Below the pieces are notes generated by a model. That model worked only from the letters and a program-made list of their open reading frames with translations, searched no databases and was not told where the DNA came from. Below, one piece after another: positions 24,753 through 36,200 of a DNA stretch of 64,000 nucleotides. The stretch's first letter is position 1, and each line of letters opens with the position of its first letter. The stretch comes from JBBQXK01 sp038251625 (GTDB lineage: Bacteria > Pseudomonadota > Alphaproteobacteria > Rhodobacterales > Rhodobacteraceae): positions 1-64,000 of the forward strand of contig JBBSBE010000001.1 in the NCBI GenBank assembly GCA_038251625.1, in the 5' to 3' direction. Made by a program: the position numbers and the translations under genes.

Positions 24753-27700
24753 CCACCCCGCCACGCGCCTTCCGCAGGGCCCGGCGGCGGGCCATCGCAT
24801 CGGTGCGGGCTTCGGCGCGATCCGGAACGGGCTTCGCCGGGGCCGGGCCGGTATCACCAAGGTGGGCCGCGAGAGCCGCGAGGGTGGGGAAGCGGAAGAT
24901 ATCGGTGATCGTGAGGCGTTCTGCACCGGGAAGGCTGCGCAATTCGCGGTGGACCTGCACCGCCAGCAGCGAATGGCCCCCGAGCGCGAAGAAATTGTCG
25001 GATGGCGCCACGCGGGGCACGCCGAGGCTGCGCTGCCAGATTTCGGCGATCCGGGCGGCCATGCCTTCCGCCGGGGTGGTGGCGGGGGCGCTTGCTCGGG
25101 CGGGCGAGGGGGCAATGGTGCCGGGTTTCGGCAGGGCCTTGCGGTCCACCTTCTTGTTGGGGGTCAGGGGCATGGCGGACAGCGTAACGTAGTGCTGGGG
25201 CCGCATGTGATCGGGCAGGCGGGTGGCCAGCGCCGTGCGCAGGGCGGCTTCTGATGTGGTGCCGGTAACATAGGCCACGAGACGCGTATCGCCGGGCGTG
25301 TCCTCGCGTGCGATCACCACGGCCTGGGTCACGCCCGGTTGACCTTCCAGCGCGGCCTCGATCTCGCCCAGTTCGATGCGGTAGCCGCGCAGCTTGACCT
25401 GATGGTCGGCGCGGCCGAGGAAATCGAGCCTGCCATCGTCGCGCCAGCGCACAAGATCGCCCGTGCGGTAGATGCGGCCTGCGGCAAAGGGGTTGGGACG
25501 GAAGCGATCGGCGGTCAGGTCTTCCCGCTGCCAGTAGCCGCGCGCCACACCTTCGCCACCGATCCAGAGCTCGCCGGGCCTGCCGATGGGCAGGGGCTGG
25601 AGCGCATCATCCAGCACGTAGGTTTGCGTATTGGCGATGGGGGTACCGATGTTGGTGGTGGCCTCTGCCGCCACCACGGTTTCGGTGGTGGACCAGATGG
25701 TTGTTTCGGTCGGGCCGTACATGTTCAGGATGCGGGCCTGCGTGGCCGCACGCAGGTCGGTCACCAGTGCGCCGGGAAGCGCCTCGCCCCCCACCATCAG
25801 CGTTTCAACCCCCGCCAGCGCCCCGCGCGCCTCGGTGTTCATGGCGATCATGCGGGCCATCGACGGCGTGCATTGCAGATGGGTGACGCTGTGGCGGGCG
25901 ATCTGGGCGGCGATGGAATAATCGCCCTCTGCAGGGCCATCCGTGCGGCTTCGGGCCAGCACTTCGGCCAGTGGTTTCAGCCCTTCCATCACGGTGGCGG
26001 GTGCGATGCCGTAGTCGATGAGGCAGGCCACTTCCGTCACGCCGATGGCCCTGAGGCTTTCCACGCGCGAAAGCGCATCCTCGATGGTGCCGAAAAGCCC
26101 AGAATCATCAAAATACCGCTGGAAGGCGAAATCGAGGATGGCGTCGGTTTCATCGGGGGTCAGCGACTGGAGGTCGATCTCCATCGGGTTGGCTACGCCT
26201 TGCGGTTTCTTGAAGGCGGGGAAGGCCCAGGCGTATTGCTTGATGAGGGCTGCGGCGGAGCGCAGGTATTCCTTCATCGGTTCGCGCGCCACCTCGCGCG
26301 CTTCTTCGCGACTGGCGGCTAGGTAAGTGTGCAGCATCAGGGTGACGGTGTGCGCGTTGGGGTCGTGCCCCGCCTCGCGCAAGGCGGCGTGGTAGAGCGC
26401 GATCTTCTGCGCCACCTCTTCGATGGATTGGCCCAGAAGGTGGGTCAGCACGTTGGTGCCAAGGCGTCCCGCCTCTTTCCATGTCTCGGGGTTTCCGGCG
26501 GTCGTGATCCAGAGCGGCACCTCCTTCGACACCGGCCGGGGCTGGGTGACGACAGCGAAGGGTTTGCCGGAGGCGGTGGGAAACTCCACCGCTTCGCCAC
26601 GCCACAGGCGGCGCAGCTGGTCGATGCTGTCGAGCATTGCCTTGCGGTTGGCGGGGGGTGTGTTTTCGGGGCGGATGACAAAATCGTCAGGGTGCCAGCC
26701 GGAGGCGATGGCAAGGCCCGCGCGCCCGTTCGTGAGATTGTCGATCACCGCCCAGTCTTCGGCGATACGGGCGGGGTGGTGCAGGGGCGCCACGCAGGAC
26801 CCCGCACGCACGCCGATGTTTTTCGTGACCGCCGCCACGGCGGCACCGGTGACGGACGGATTCGGATAGGGGCCGCCAAAGGCGTGGAAGTGCCGCTCGG
26901 GCGTCCAGACGGCGCAAAAGCCGTGGGCATCGGCGAATTTGGCGCCTTCGAGCAGCATCTCGTACTTCTTGGGGCCAACCCCATCGTCATTGCCCCAGTA
27001 GTAGAGCGAGAATTCCATTCCGCTGCCGCCCTGCGCGGGGGCACCGGATACGAGGGTGCGGTTTTCATCGGAGGTGAGCACGACGGTGAAGCCGCGCGTA
27101 AGCGTCCAGAAAAGTTCCAGCACCGAGATATCGAAGGAAAGCGAGGTGACGGCGAGCCAGATGCCGGGGGTGGTGCCGAGACGGTTATCCATCCCGGCGA
27201 AGAAGTTCGCAACGTTGCGGTGTTCGATCATCACGCCCTTGGGGCGGCCGGTGGAGCCGGAAGTGTAGATCACGTAGGCCAGATCGTCCGGCCCAGACGT
27301 GGCCACGGGGTTCGTGTCGGGTGCCACGGAAAGGCGGGGGTCGGCATCGAGCATCAGGTGCGCGGCGGTGCCCCTGGGGGCGGGGACGAAGGCGCTTTGG
27401 GTCACGATGACCGGGGCGCCCGAATCCCCGGCGTAAAGCGCCAACCGGTCGGCGGGATAGGCCGGATCCATAGGCACATAAGCGCCGCCTGCCTTCAGGA
27501 TCGCCAGCGCCCCCGCCACCATGTCAGGCGAACGGGCGCAGCAGAGGCCGACGAGCGAGCCGGGGCCGACACCCATGGCGCGCAGCACATGGGCAGCGCG
27601 GTTGGCGCGGGCGTTGAGGGCGGCGTAGGTCAGCGCCTCACCATCGCAGATGAGGGCGGTTGTGTGGGGAGTGCGGGCGGCCTGTGCCTCAAACGCCTGA

Positions 27701-29253
27701 GGAATGGTCTGCGAGCGGTCGTGCTCGCGGGCGGTGGCGTTGAAGGCGTGCAGAACCTCTGCCGCTTCGGCTTGCGGCAGGATGGGGAGGGTGGCGACTT
27801 CGCTATCCGGCGTGGCCGCTGCCATCGCCTGGGCGAAGGTGGCAAGTCGCGCGGCGAGGCGCCGGGCTTCTGCGGCGGGCAGGCGGGTGGCGTCGTAGTG
27901 CAAGGCGCCCGTGGTCGAAAGCGTGACGGCGGACCCCGGCAGCGGGCCCGCACCTTCGGTGATCGCGGCGGCGGGGGTGCCGGCGTTCACCCGGGGATCG
28001 CGGGTGGCGATATCGAGGGCAAAGCCGGGGCGGGGTGTGAAGGCGGCTTCGGCCTCGGCAAGGGTGCCTGAAGTGAGGGCGGTCACGGGTGCCCAGTCGG
28101 AGATGTAGCCGGGGGCGGGCGACGGGCCGCGCGTGTAGGCAACCGTGGGTGCTGCGGCGCCGGTAGCGCGGGCGAGGCCGAGGGCCAGGGCCAGCAGGCG
28201 GCGGGATGGAGGAAGGTCGAGCGGCAGGGTCTGCCAGTCAGGCGTGGCGGTGGAGGGTGTGCCGATCTCGATGGGCGAGGGATTCAGGAGGGCGGCACGG
28301 ACGGCGGCTTCGCCGGGTGCGACCTCTGCCAGTGCGGCGGTGAGGCGGGCGATTTCGACGGCATCGGGCGAGACGAGCGGATCGCGGGGCAGCGTTGTGG
28401 GGCTGACCGGCGCGCCATCCTGCCCGGTCAATCGCGTCAGGCGTAGCGCACCGGTGGCGCAGGCGACTGTCAGACCATCCGTGTCGGCAGACAGGATCGC
28501 GCCCGGCGCACCCTGCCCTGCGGCAAGAACCGCTGCGCCTACGGATATCACGCGGCCTGCCGACAGGATTTTGGCGGTAGTCAGCGGGTTCCAGTAGGTG
28601 CCGTGGTCGAGCGCGCGGACCAGACGCAGCACATCGGGCGCGGGTTTGGTGAAATCCAGACGCCCGGCGGCAGGGGGCCGTGCATTGCGCAGATAAAGCG
28701 TGCGCCGCGACAGATCCTGTGCGCGGCGGTCGGGGGCGCCCGCCTCCAGCACCGTCAGCAGCGTGGGGAAGCTTTCTACCGCCGCCGCGAAACACCGGGT
28801 GTTGAGGGTCAGGGCGGTATCGTCGGGGGCGATGTCGAAGGTGCGTTGCAAGACGATATCGCCTTCGTCCACCCCGCCGCTGATCAGGTGCCAGGTGATG
28901 CCGTGCCGCGCTTCGCCGTTCAGGATTGCCCAGACCGGGGCATTGAGGCCCGCGTAGTGCGGCAAAGGCCCGTCATGAAAGTTCACCGCCCCTTTTTGCG
29001 CCAGAGCAAGGACAGGCGCCGGGATCACCGAGAGATTGGCGATGGAGAGAAGCCAGTCGACCGACAGCCCCGCAAGCCGCGCGGCAAGGCCTGCGTCCTG
29101 CGCATGCGTGCGCAAACCCCGGCTGGCCCCCCATGCCGCCACATCGGCATTCGTCGTGACCAGCGCCGAAATCGAATGTCCACGGTCGAGAAGTGCCTCG
29201 CCGCAGGAAACGGTCAGGCTTTCGTTGCCGATCAAGAGGGTGGAGAATGGCAT
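24745..29253 (-). CDS. NRPS: formyltransferase-like domain, adenylation domain interrupted by luciferase-like monooxygenase, PCP
   Basis: A 1502-residue multidomain protein. Residues 1-320: Met-tRNA-formyltransferase-like domain with NFHDGPLPHYAG and GGVDEGD (catalytic-type Asn91, His93, Asp129). About 330-490: divergent linker, possibly remnant condensation-like. 515-740: first half of the adenylation domain (YTSGSTGRPKGV; FDISVLELFW). 745-1105: a luciferase-like FMN monooxygenase domain of the MupA/Atu3671 kind (FSLYYWGNDDG, WTPERHFHAFGG, GLAIASGWHPDDF). 1106-1375: second adenylation half (NMYGPTETTIWS, YRTGDLVRW, KLRGYRIELGEIEAAL, NKKVDRKAL). About 1395-1468: peptidyl carrier domain, LGGHSL with Ser1428. 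There is no condensation or thioesterase domain. ATG 29253 has GAGG five bases upstream; the frame is open to 29325. The residues read as the specificity code are close to a glycine code. Confidence 0.92.
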   Translation of the reverse strand: MPFSTLLIGNESLTVSCGEALLDRGHSISALVTTNADVAAWGASRGLRTHAQDAGLAARLAGLSVDWLLSIANLSVIPAPVLALAQKGAVNFHDGPLPHYAGLNAPVWAILNGEARHGITWHLISGGVDEGDIVLQRTFDIAPDDTALTLNTRCFAAAVESFPTLLTVLEAGAPDRRAQDLSRRTLYLRNARPPAAGRLDFTKPAPDVLRLVRALDHGTYWNPLTTAKILSAGRVISVGAAVLAAGQGAPGAILSADTDGLTVACATGALRLTRLTGQDGAPVSPTTLPRDPLVSPDAVEIARLTAALAEVAPGEAAVRAALLNPSPIEIGTPSTATPDWQTLPLDLPPSRRLLALALGLARATGAAAPTVAYTRGPSPAPGYISDWAPVTALTSGTLAEAEAAFTPRPGFALDIATRDPRVNAGTPAAAITEGAGPLPGSAVTLSTTGALHYDATRLPAAEARRLAARLATFAQAMAAATPDSEVATLPILPQAEAAEVLHAFNATAREHDRSQTIPQAFEAQAARTPHTTALICDGEALTYAALNARANRAAHVLRAMGVGPGSLVGLCCARSPDMVAGALAILKAGGAYVPMDPAYPADRLALYAGDSGAPVIVTQSAFVPAPRGTAAHLMLDADPRLSVAPDTNPVATSGPDDLAYVIYTSGSTGRPKGVMIEHRNVANFFAGMDNRLGTTPGIWLAVTSLSFDISVLELFWTLTRGFTVVLTSDENRTLVSGAPAQGGSGMEFSLYYWGNDDGVGPKKYEMLLEGAKFADAHGFCAVWTPERHFHAFGGPYPNPSVTGAAVAAVTKNIGVRAGSCVAPLHHPARIAEDWAVIDNLTNGRAGLAIASGWHPDDFVIRPENTPPANRKAMLDSIDQLRRLWRGEAVEFPTASGKPFAVVTQPRPVSKEVPLWITTAGNPETWKEAGRLGTNVLTHLLGQSIEEVAQKIALYHAALREAGHDPNAHTVTLMLHTYLAASREEAREVAREPMKEYLRSAAALIKQYAWAFPAFKKPQGVANPMEIDLQSLTPDETDAILDFAFQRYFDDSGLFGTIEDALSRVESLRAIGVTEVACLIDYGIAPATVMEGLKPLAEVLARSRTDGPAEGDYSIAAQIARHSVTHLQCTPSMARMIAMNTEARGALAGVETLMVGGEALPGALVTDLRAATQARILNMYGPTETTIWSTTETVVAAEATTNIGTPIANTQTYVLDDALQPLPIGRPGELWIGGEGVARGYWQREDLTADRFRPNPFAAGRIYRTGDLVRWRDDGRLDFLGRADHQVKLRGYRIELGEIEAALEGQPGVTQAVVIAREDTPGDTRLVAYVTGTTSEAALRTALATRLPDHMRPQHYVTLSAMPLTPNKKVDRKALPKPGTIAPSPARASAPATTPAEGMAARIAEIWQRSLGVPRVAPSDNFFALGGHSLLAVQVHRELRSLPGAERLTITDIFRFPTLAALAAHLGDTGPAPAKPVPDRAEARTDAMARRRALRKARGGVDA

Positions 29254-29263
29254 CGGAACCTCG

Positions 29264-30259
29264 TCACTCGGCGGGCTGTGGGCGGTGCATGGCACAGGGC
29301 GGTGGCCGGAAGAGGGCACGGGCATGATGGGCCGCCATGTCGCGCAGGAAATGCGGCGGGTCGCCCCTGTCGCGGTGCTGGATCAAGAGCCGGGCACGCC
29401 AGAGCGCCCCACCGGCCAGATGCGCCAACGTGGCGGCGATGGCATAGCCACGCCCGTGGACAGTGGTGAAATACCGCCACCGGCTGTCGAACCAGAAGCC
29501 GGGGGTGCGTGTCCAGCGTTTCATCCCGGTGGAGGCAGAGCCGATATGTTCCACCCGGCTTTCCAGCACAAAGTCGGCGGGCCATCCGGTACGGGCCGCG
29601 CGGTGGCAAAGCTCGGTTTCCTCGAAATAGAGAAAGAAGCCCTCGTCAAAGAGGCCGGTCCTGTCCAGCATGTCCATCCGCATCATCAGCGACGCACCCG
29701 CCAGCCAGTCCACCCGAGTGGTGGCGCGCGGAATGGGCTGCGCGACGATGTGGCGGGCAAGAAGGCGGCTGACGGGGCCAAGGCGCAGCGCCGCCTCGAA
29801 CTCGCCGGGGATGGAGGGAAAGCGAAACGCGGTACGGTGCGGCTCGCCCCCCGGCCCATGGATGAAGCTGCCCGCAAAGCCGGTGGCGGGGTGGGCGATG
29901 AGGTGCGAAAGCAGCGCGCGGATGGCATCCGGGGCGGGGAAGGCATCAGAGTTTTGCAGGTAGACGTAGTCGGGCCGCGCCCCGCCCGGCAGCCCTGCAC
30001 GGATGCCCACGTTGTTGCCCGCGCCAAAGCCGCCGTTGCGGGGGGATCGGATCAGGCGCACCGGGGTTGCGCCGGTGCCCCAGCGGCGCGCGGTGATGGC
30101 GGCCCCGATCGTCTCGGCCGAACCGTCGCCCGAGGCGTTGTCGACGATGATGATGGCGCCATCGATGCCCGCCATGGCCGCGCGGGCGGCTTCTGCCGCT
30201 TTCAGCGTCATGTCGGGCGTGCGCCAGTTCAGGATGATGGTGAGGACGGTTGCCATCAT
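29264..30259 (-). CDS. GT2-family glycosyltransferase in the PKS/NRPS operon
   Basis: A 331-residue GT-A transferase. It starts TVLTIILNWRTPDMTL; then IIIVDNASGDGS, RSPRNGGFGAGNN and VYLQNSDAFP give the rhamnosyl/galactosyl-transferase-like GT2 pattern, with NSD at the DXD position. FDEGFFLYFEETELCHRA is the conserved catalytic-base region. The last ~40 residues may form an amphipathic membrane-associated helix. Its ATG overlaps the PKS stop (ATGA) and its stop sits 10 bases before the NRPS start, so it is translated together with the assembly-line enzymes. It could glycosylate the product or act in the surrounding glycan pathway. Confidence 0.85.
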   Translation of the reverse strand: MMATVLTIILNWRTPDMTLKAAEAARAAMAGIDGAIIIVDNASGDGSAETIGAAITARRWGTGATPVRLIRSPRNGGFGAGNNVGIRAGLPGGARPDYVYLQNSDAFPAPDAIRALLSHLIAHPATGFAGSFIHGPGGEPHRTAFRFPSIPGEFEAALRLGPVSRLLARHIVAQPIPRATTRVDWLAGASLMMRMDMLDRTGLFDEGFFLYFEETELCHRAARTGWPADFVLESRVEHIGSASTGMKRWTRTPGFWFDSRWRYFTTVHGRGYAIAATLAHLAGGALWRARLLIQHRDRGDPPHFLRDMAAHHARALFRPPPCAMHRPQPAE

Positions 30260-33200
30260 TCGGCTGCGCGCTGCAGGGCGGCGGGCGCCTCTGCCTCTGC
30301 CTCTGCAATCACTGCGCGCATGCGGGCAGCCAGCACGCGGACATTGGGCTCCAGCACCATACCGTCATGGTCACCGGGCACCTCGATCACCTGAAGCGCC
30401 GGGGCAAAGCGGGTCAGATCATTGTCTGCAAACACGTATTCCTTGGCGCGAGTGACAAAGCGCCCACCCGTCACCTGCCAGTGCCGATCAAGCGGGGGGC
30501 GGAAGAGGGTGGTACGGCCCTTGCGCGGGGGTAGCTGATAGGTGGCGATGGCGGCACGGAAAGCGGCCTCGATGACGACATTGTGGAAGGCGTGGTCACC
30601 TTGCGCGACGGGACCTGCGGCCTCTGCCGCCCGCCAGGCCTGCCGCGCCCGCAACCATTCCAGCGCGTAGGCCGGCCCCTTGCGACGAAACTCTGCCATC
30701 TTGATGGCGGCCTTGTCGGCGCGGGACAGGGCGGGGCGCACCGGCAGGGGCGTATCGAGAAGCGCGAGGAGCGACACCTCTTGCCCCGCATCCTCCAACT
30801 GGCGCGTCATCTCCCACGCGGTCAGGCCACCGCCCGAGAAGCCGCCGATGAGGTAGGGCCCGTGCGGCTGGACCTGCCGCAGTTCGGCGATGTAGTCGGC
30901 GGCGGCATCCGGCAGCGTGGTGTGGGGCGGCTGGTCACCGTAAAGGCCGCGCGCCTGCAAGCCGTAGAAGGGCCGGTAGCCGCCAAGAAGCTGCGCCAGA
31001 TGCCGCAGGTTGAGGACGTTGCCGAACATCCCCGCGACCAGAAAGAACGGGCGGCAGGGGCCGCCTTCGCGTTCGTGCATGGCGACGAGGTGGGTGAAGC
31101 GGCGGGGCGGGGCTTTCGGCGCATCCTCTGCGGGTCCGATGCGTTCTTCGATCATTGCGGCGCAGGCGGCGATGGTGGGCGCCTCGAACAGCACCGAGAT
31201 CGGAAAATCCACGCGCCACGCCCTGCGCACCATGGCAAAGAGCCGGACGGCGATCAGGGAATGGCCGCCGAGGGCGAAGAAATCATCCTCTACCCCCACC
31301 TGCGCCACGCCGAGGAGGTCCTGCCAGAACCCGGTCAGGGTGCGTTCGATATCGTTGCGGGGTTCCACATAGGCGCTGTCGAGATCGGGCCGGGCAAAGG
31401 CGGCGCCTTCGGGGCGCGCGGCCTCGGCTTCCGCGGACTGGCGGATCAGGGCAGGCAGGTCGAGCGAGGAGACAACCACCTGCGACAGGCCCGTTGCCAA
31501 AGCGCGGGCAAATGCCTCGGCCCCCTCTGCCGGGCGGATGCCCTGCGCGAGGTTGGCGGCGAAGCGTTCCTCGGCGGGCGACAGGGTCTTGCTGCCCGTG
31601 TCGTCGAAGGCAAGGTCGCGGGAATCGGGCGGAGCGAGGGTGAAGGCGGCGTCGAGGCGACGGATGGTGAAGCCTTCGATTTCCACGCAGACGCGGCCCT
31701 GCGGGTCGGCAATCGTGATGTCGAAGGTGGCGGCAGGGCCTTCGGCGCGGTTGGTACCGGCGTTGCGGACCCAACTGACCACCTCGGGCGGCAGGGGGGC
31801 GTGCAGGCGCAGGCGGGCGTAGGCCACAGGCACCCAAAGATGCGAGGGCTGGTACCCGTCGATCAGGCCCATCGCCCAGCCGGTGGCAAGGTCAAGAAGT
31901 GCGGGGTGCAGGGCGAAGGGCCCCGCCTCGGCGCGGAAGGTATCGGGGAGGGCGAGGTGGGCAAGGCCTTCGCCCGCCCCAAGCGCGCGGGACCGGATGA
32001 CACGCCAGCGCGGGCCAAAGGCGAGATGCGCCTCTTGCGGGGAGGGCAGGCCGTTGCCGGTTTCGAGGGGCGCGCATCGCGCGGCGATGGCGGCGGGGTC
32101 GATGATCCGCGCGTCAGGCGCGCGGGGGATCAGGCGGCCTTGCGCGTTGACCTGCCAGCCGGTGCGGCCCTGGTGATCGACGTCCGAGCGCACTTCGAAG
32201 GCATAGCCTTCGTCGCTGGGCTTCAGGCTGACGCGGATGTCGCGGGTGGTGCCGTCGGGCACGTCAAGCGGGCGGAAGAAGGTGAGGTCACGCGCTTCGA
32301 AGGCCGTGATGCCTTCTTCGGCAAGCGCCTCGGCGGCCAGTTCCAGATAGCCGGTGCCGGGCAGAAGGGCGAGGCCATCCTTGGTGCGGTGCTGGCCGAT
32401 CACCCAGTCTTCGGCGGAAAGGCGGGTGGTAAAACGGCGATTGCCATCGGCGTCATAGCTGGCCTCGTGCAGCAAAGGCCGGGCCACGGGCAGGCGCGGG
32501 GCGGGCGGCCGCGTGCCCATCCGTTCCGCCAGCGTCTCGGCCGCCATGCCGACGCCGGACCAGATGCCCCAGTTCAGCGCCACGACCCGCGTTTTGCCAC
32601 CGTCACGGGCGGCGGCATAGGCGTTGAGGTATTCGTTGGCGGCCACATAATCCACCTGCCCCGCAGGCCCGGTGAAGGTGGAGGTGGAGGCGAAAAGCAC
32701 CATCCAGTCGAGCCGCCCATCGGGGAAAAGCCCGCCCAGCACGTGCGTGCCGTGAAGTTTGGGCGCGAACACCTCTTCCACCGCGGCGGGGGATTTGGCG
32801 AGGATCGGCCCGTCGTCCACCACGCCCGCGGCATGGATGACTGCACGGATCGGGCCGAAGGCGGCCTCGCCTTTTGCCACCGCCGTGCGCATGTCTTCCA
32901 CATTGCACACGTCCGCCTCGGCCACGATCACCTCGCCCCCGATTGCCTGCAGGCGTTGGAGCGCGAGGATACGCCGAGAGACGGGATGGTCGGGACCGTG
33001 GGCGGCAAGGTGGGCATCCCAGGCGTTCCGGGCAGGCAAGGGGCGACGGGCGATCAGCAGGATCCGCGCCTTGAAGCGGCGGATCAGGTCCTCTGCCAGC
33101 GTCAGGCCGATGCCACCGAAGCCGCCGGTGATCAGGACGGGGGCGCGTTCGGTCAGGGCAAAGCCGTCCGCCAAGGGAAGGGCCACGGGTTTCACGCCGC

Positions 33201-36200
33201 GTTCGTAGCGTCGCGCGCCGCGCAAGGCGGCGGTGGTGTTGGCGGGGGAGCTGAGAAGTTCCTCCAGCACCTGGGCGATCAGCGCCTCGGGCGTCTTGCG
33301 GGAAAGCTCAAGATCAAGCGTGGCGCAAGAGATGCCCGGCAGTTCCTTCGGGATCACGCGGGCGGGACCGGCAAGCGTGGCCTTTTCGGGATAGGCGAGG
33401 GGTTCGTCCTTCACCCGGGCGGCACCTGTGGTGAAGGCGGTGATGTGGATCGGGCGGGGCAGGTTTTCCTCGGCCATGGCTTGCGCGAGAAACATCAGGG
33501 AATAGAACCCCTGCTCGACATTGCGGTGGAAGAAGGACGATCCCGCGCGGAAGGTTTCCGCCGCCGTCACCAACCAGAAATGCGCGATGCGGCTGGGGGC
33601 ATGGCCGCGTGCCACAAGATCGCGGAGGAGGAGGTCATACCCCTCGCGCCCGCGTTCGGGGGCCAGCACATAGCCCAATTCGCCGTCACGCCCGAAGGCA
33701 TCACCCGTGCGCACCGTGACCACGCGGTGCCCCGCACCCTGCAGCGCCCGCGCAGCGGCAAGGCCGAGGCCCGCATCATCAAGGAACATCAGCCATGTTT
33801 CACGCGGCGCCTCGGCCAGCGCGTCCGCATCCGCCTCTGCCGCGCGGGGCCGCCAGTGGGGGCGCCAGCCCCAATGCGCCAGATCGTCGATCCGGGCGGG
33901 CGGGGCCTCGGCCTCTGCCTGCGCGGCCTTGCCCGGTTCGATGTAGTAGGTCTTGCGCTGGAAGGGATAGGTAGGCAGCGGCACACGCAGGCGCCGCGCC
34001 TCGCCCCAGATGGGTGACCAGTCGGGGGCAAGGCCGCAGGCCCAGAGACGGGCGATGGTCGCCACGTGCCAGGCGTCATCCGCCATGTCTTGCGCCGGGT
34101 GGCGCAGGGCGGGGATCACCTGCCCCACGGGCACGCCATTGGCCTGTGCCAGCGTCGACATCGCGCGCCCCGGCCCCATTTCCATGTAGACGCGCCCCGG
34201 CACGGCGGTCAGCGTGTCCATGCAGGCACGGAAATTCACGGTGTTGCGCAGGTGGGCGACCCAGTAATCGGGGCTTGTCGCCTCTGCATTGGTCAGCGGC
34301 TGGCCGGTGCGGTTGGAGATGACGGGGATGGTTGTGGGCGACAGGCGGATCGACCGCAGGTAATCGCCGAAGCGTTGCAGGATCGGCTCCAACATGCGGG
34401 AGTGGGCGGCGATGTCGATGGCAATGCGGGTGGTCTCAACGCCTTCGGCGGCCAGTTGGTCTGCCAGTGCGGCCAGCGCTGCATCGGGGCCGGAGACGAC
34501 GCAAAGGCCGGGGGCGTTGATGCTGGCCATGTCGAGATTGCCCGTAAGCCGCAGGCGCAGGTCGGCCTCATCCAGCGGGACCGACAGCATGCCGCCGGGG
34601 GGGACGGTATCGAAAAGCTGCCCGCGCAGGTGCACAAGGCCGATGCAATCCTCAAAGCTCATCACCCCTGCGAGGGCCGCAGCGGTGTTTTCGCCCATGG
34701 AATGCCCGGCAAGCGCCACTGGCGTAATCCCCCAGCTTTCGTAAAGCTTTGCCAGCGCGTATTCGATGATCATGATCAGCGGCAGTTGCACCGAAGGGCG
34801 CTTCAGCGCGGCGTCCGCCGCAGCCTCGGCCCCCCGTTCGGGCAGCCAGAGCGCGCGGATATCGTAGTCGAGCCGGGGTTCCAGCACCGCAAGGCCACGG
34901 TCCATCCAGTCGCGGAACTCGGGCTCGGTTTCGTAAAGGTCGCGCGCCATGCCTGCGAATTGCGCGCCGCCGCCGGGGAAAAGAAAAATCGCTTCGGGCG
35001 CGGTCAATGCGTCATGCGCCCAGATGCGGCGGGGATCGCGGCCTTCCAGCAGGTCGGCGGCTTCCGCGTGTGACGCGGCCACGATCACCCGGCGCTTGTC
35101 GAAGGCGCGGCGGCCCTCTTTCAACGTAAAGGCCACGTCAGACAGGGGCTGTTCGGGGTGGGCGCGAAGATGCGCGGCGAGCCGGGCACAGGCGGCATCG
35201 AGTGCATTCTTGCTGCGGGCCGAGATGACCAGCGGCTGGAAAGGCCAGTCGCTTGCGTCGCTTGCCAAATCCGGTGCCTCTTCCAGCACCACATGCGCGT
35301 TGGTGCCGCCCACGCCCAGAGAATTCACCCCCGCCCGGCGCGGCCCCTTGCGGCGGGGCCAATCGGTCAGGCGGTCGTTGACGCGAAAAGGGGAGCCGGC
35401 AAAGCCGATGGCGGGGTTGGGCGCTTCGAAGTTCAGCGAGGCGGGCATCTGGCGGTGGTGCAGCGACAGGCTGGCCTTGATCAGGCTCGCCACCCCGGCG
35501 GCGGTGTCGAGATGGCCGATATTGGTCTTTACGCTGCCGATGCGGCAGAAATCCACCTTGTCCGTGGTTTCCCGGAACGCCTGCGTCAGCGCAGAAACCT
35601 CGATCGGATCGCCCAGATAAGTGCCGGTGCCGTGGCATTCGACGTAATCGACCGTATCCGCCGTGATCCCCGCCACCGCCTGCGCCTCGGCGATGCAGGC
35701 GGCCTGCCCTTCAACGGAAGGTGCCAGATACCCGGCCTTGGCCGCGCCATCGTTGTTGACGGCGCTTCCCTTGATGACGGCCCAGATATGATCGCCATCG
35801 GCAATCGCATCGGCCAGCCTGCGCAGCACTACGCAACCCGCACCAGACCCGAAAACCGTGCCCTCGGCGCGGTGGTCGAAGGCATGGCAATGGCCATCGG
35901 GCGACAGGATCTCGCCCTCGCTGAAGATGTAGCCACGGTTTTGCGGCAACTCGATCGTGACGCCCCCGGCCAGCGCCATGTCGACCTCGCCGTTCAGCAG
36001 GGCCTGCACAGCGGAATGGACGGCCACCAGCGAGGTGGAGCAGGCGGTCTGGACGTTGATCGAGGGGCCCTTGAGATCGAAGATATGGCTGACACGGGTG
36101 GCCAGGAAATCCTTGTCGTTGCCCGTGTGGCGCAGCAGGAACATGCCCGTCTCATCCACCAGAGCGGGGTTTGAGCAGAGGTTGACATAGAAATAGCTGC

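Noticed and set aside
24745..29253. Possible frameshift or fusion artefact in the NRPS because a monooxygenase interrupts the adenylation domain
   Set aside because: The frame is open throughout, both adenylation halves are intact, and interrupted domains of this MupA/Atu3671 kind are known.
30583..34017. 1144-codon open frame antisense to the PKS gene
   Set aside because: It is rich in Gly, Arg, Glu, His and Ala with no domain, and mirrors the third-position GC bias of the PKS gene, whose motifs are unambiguous.
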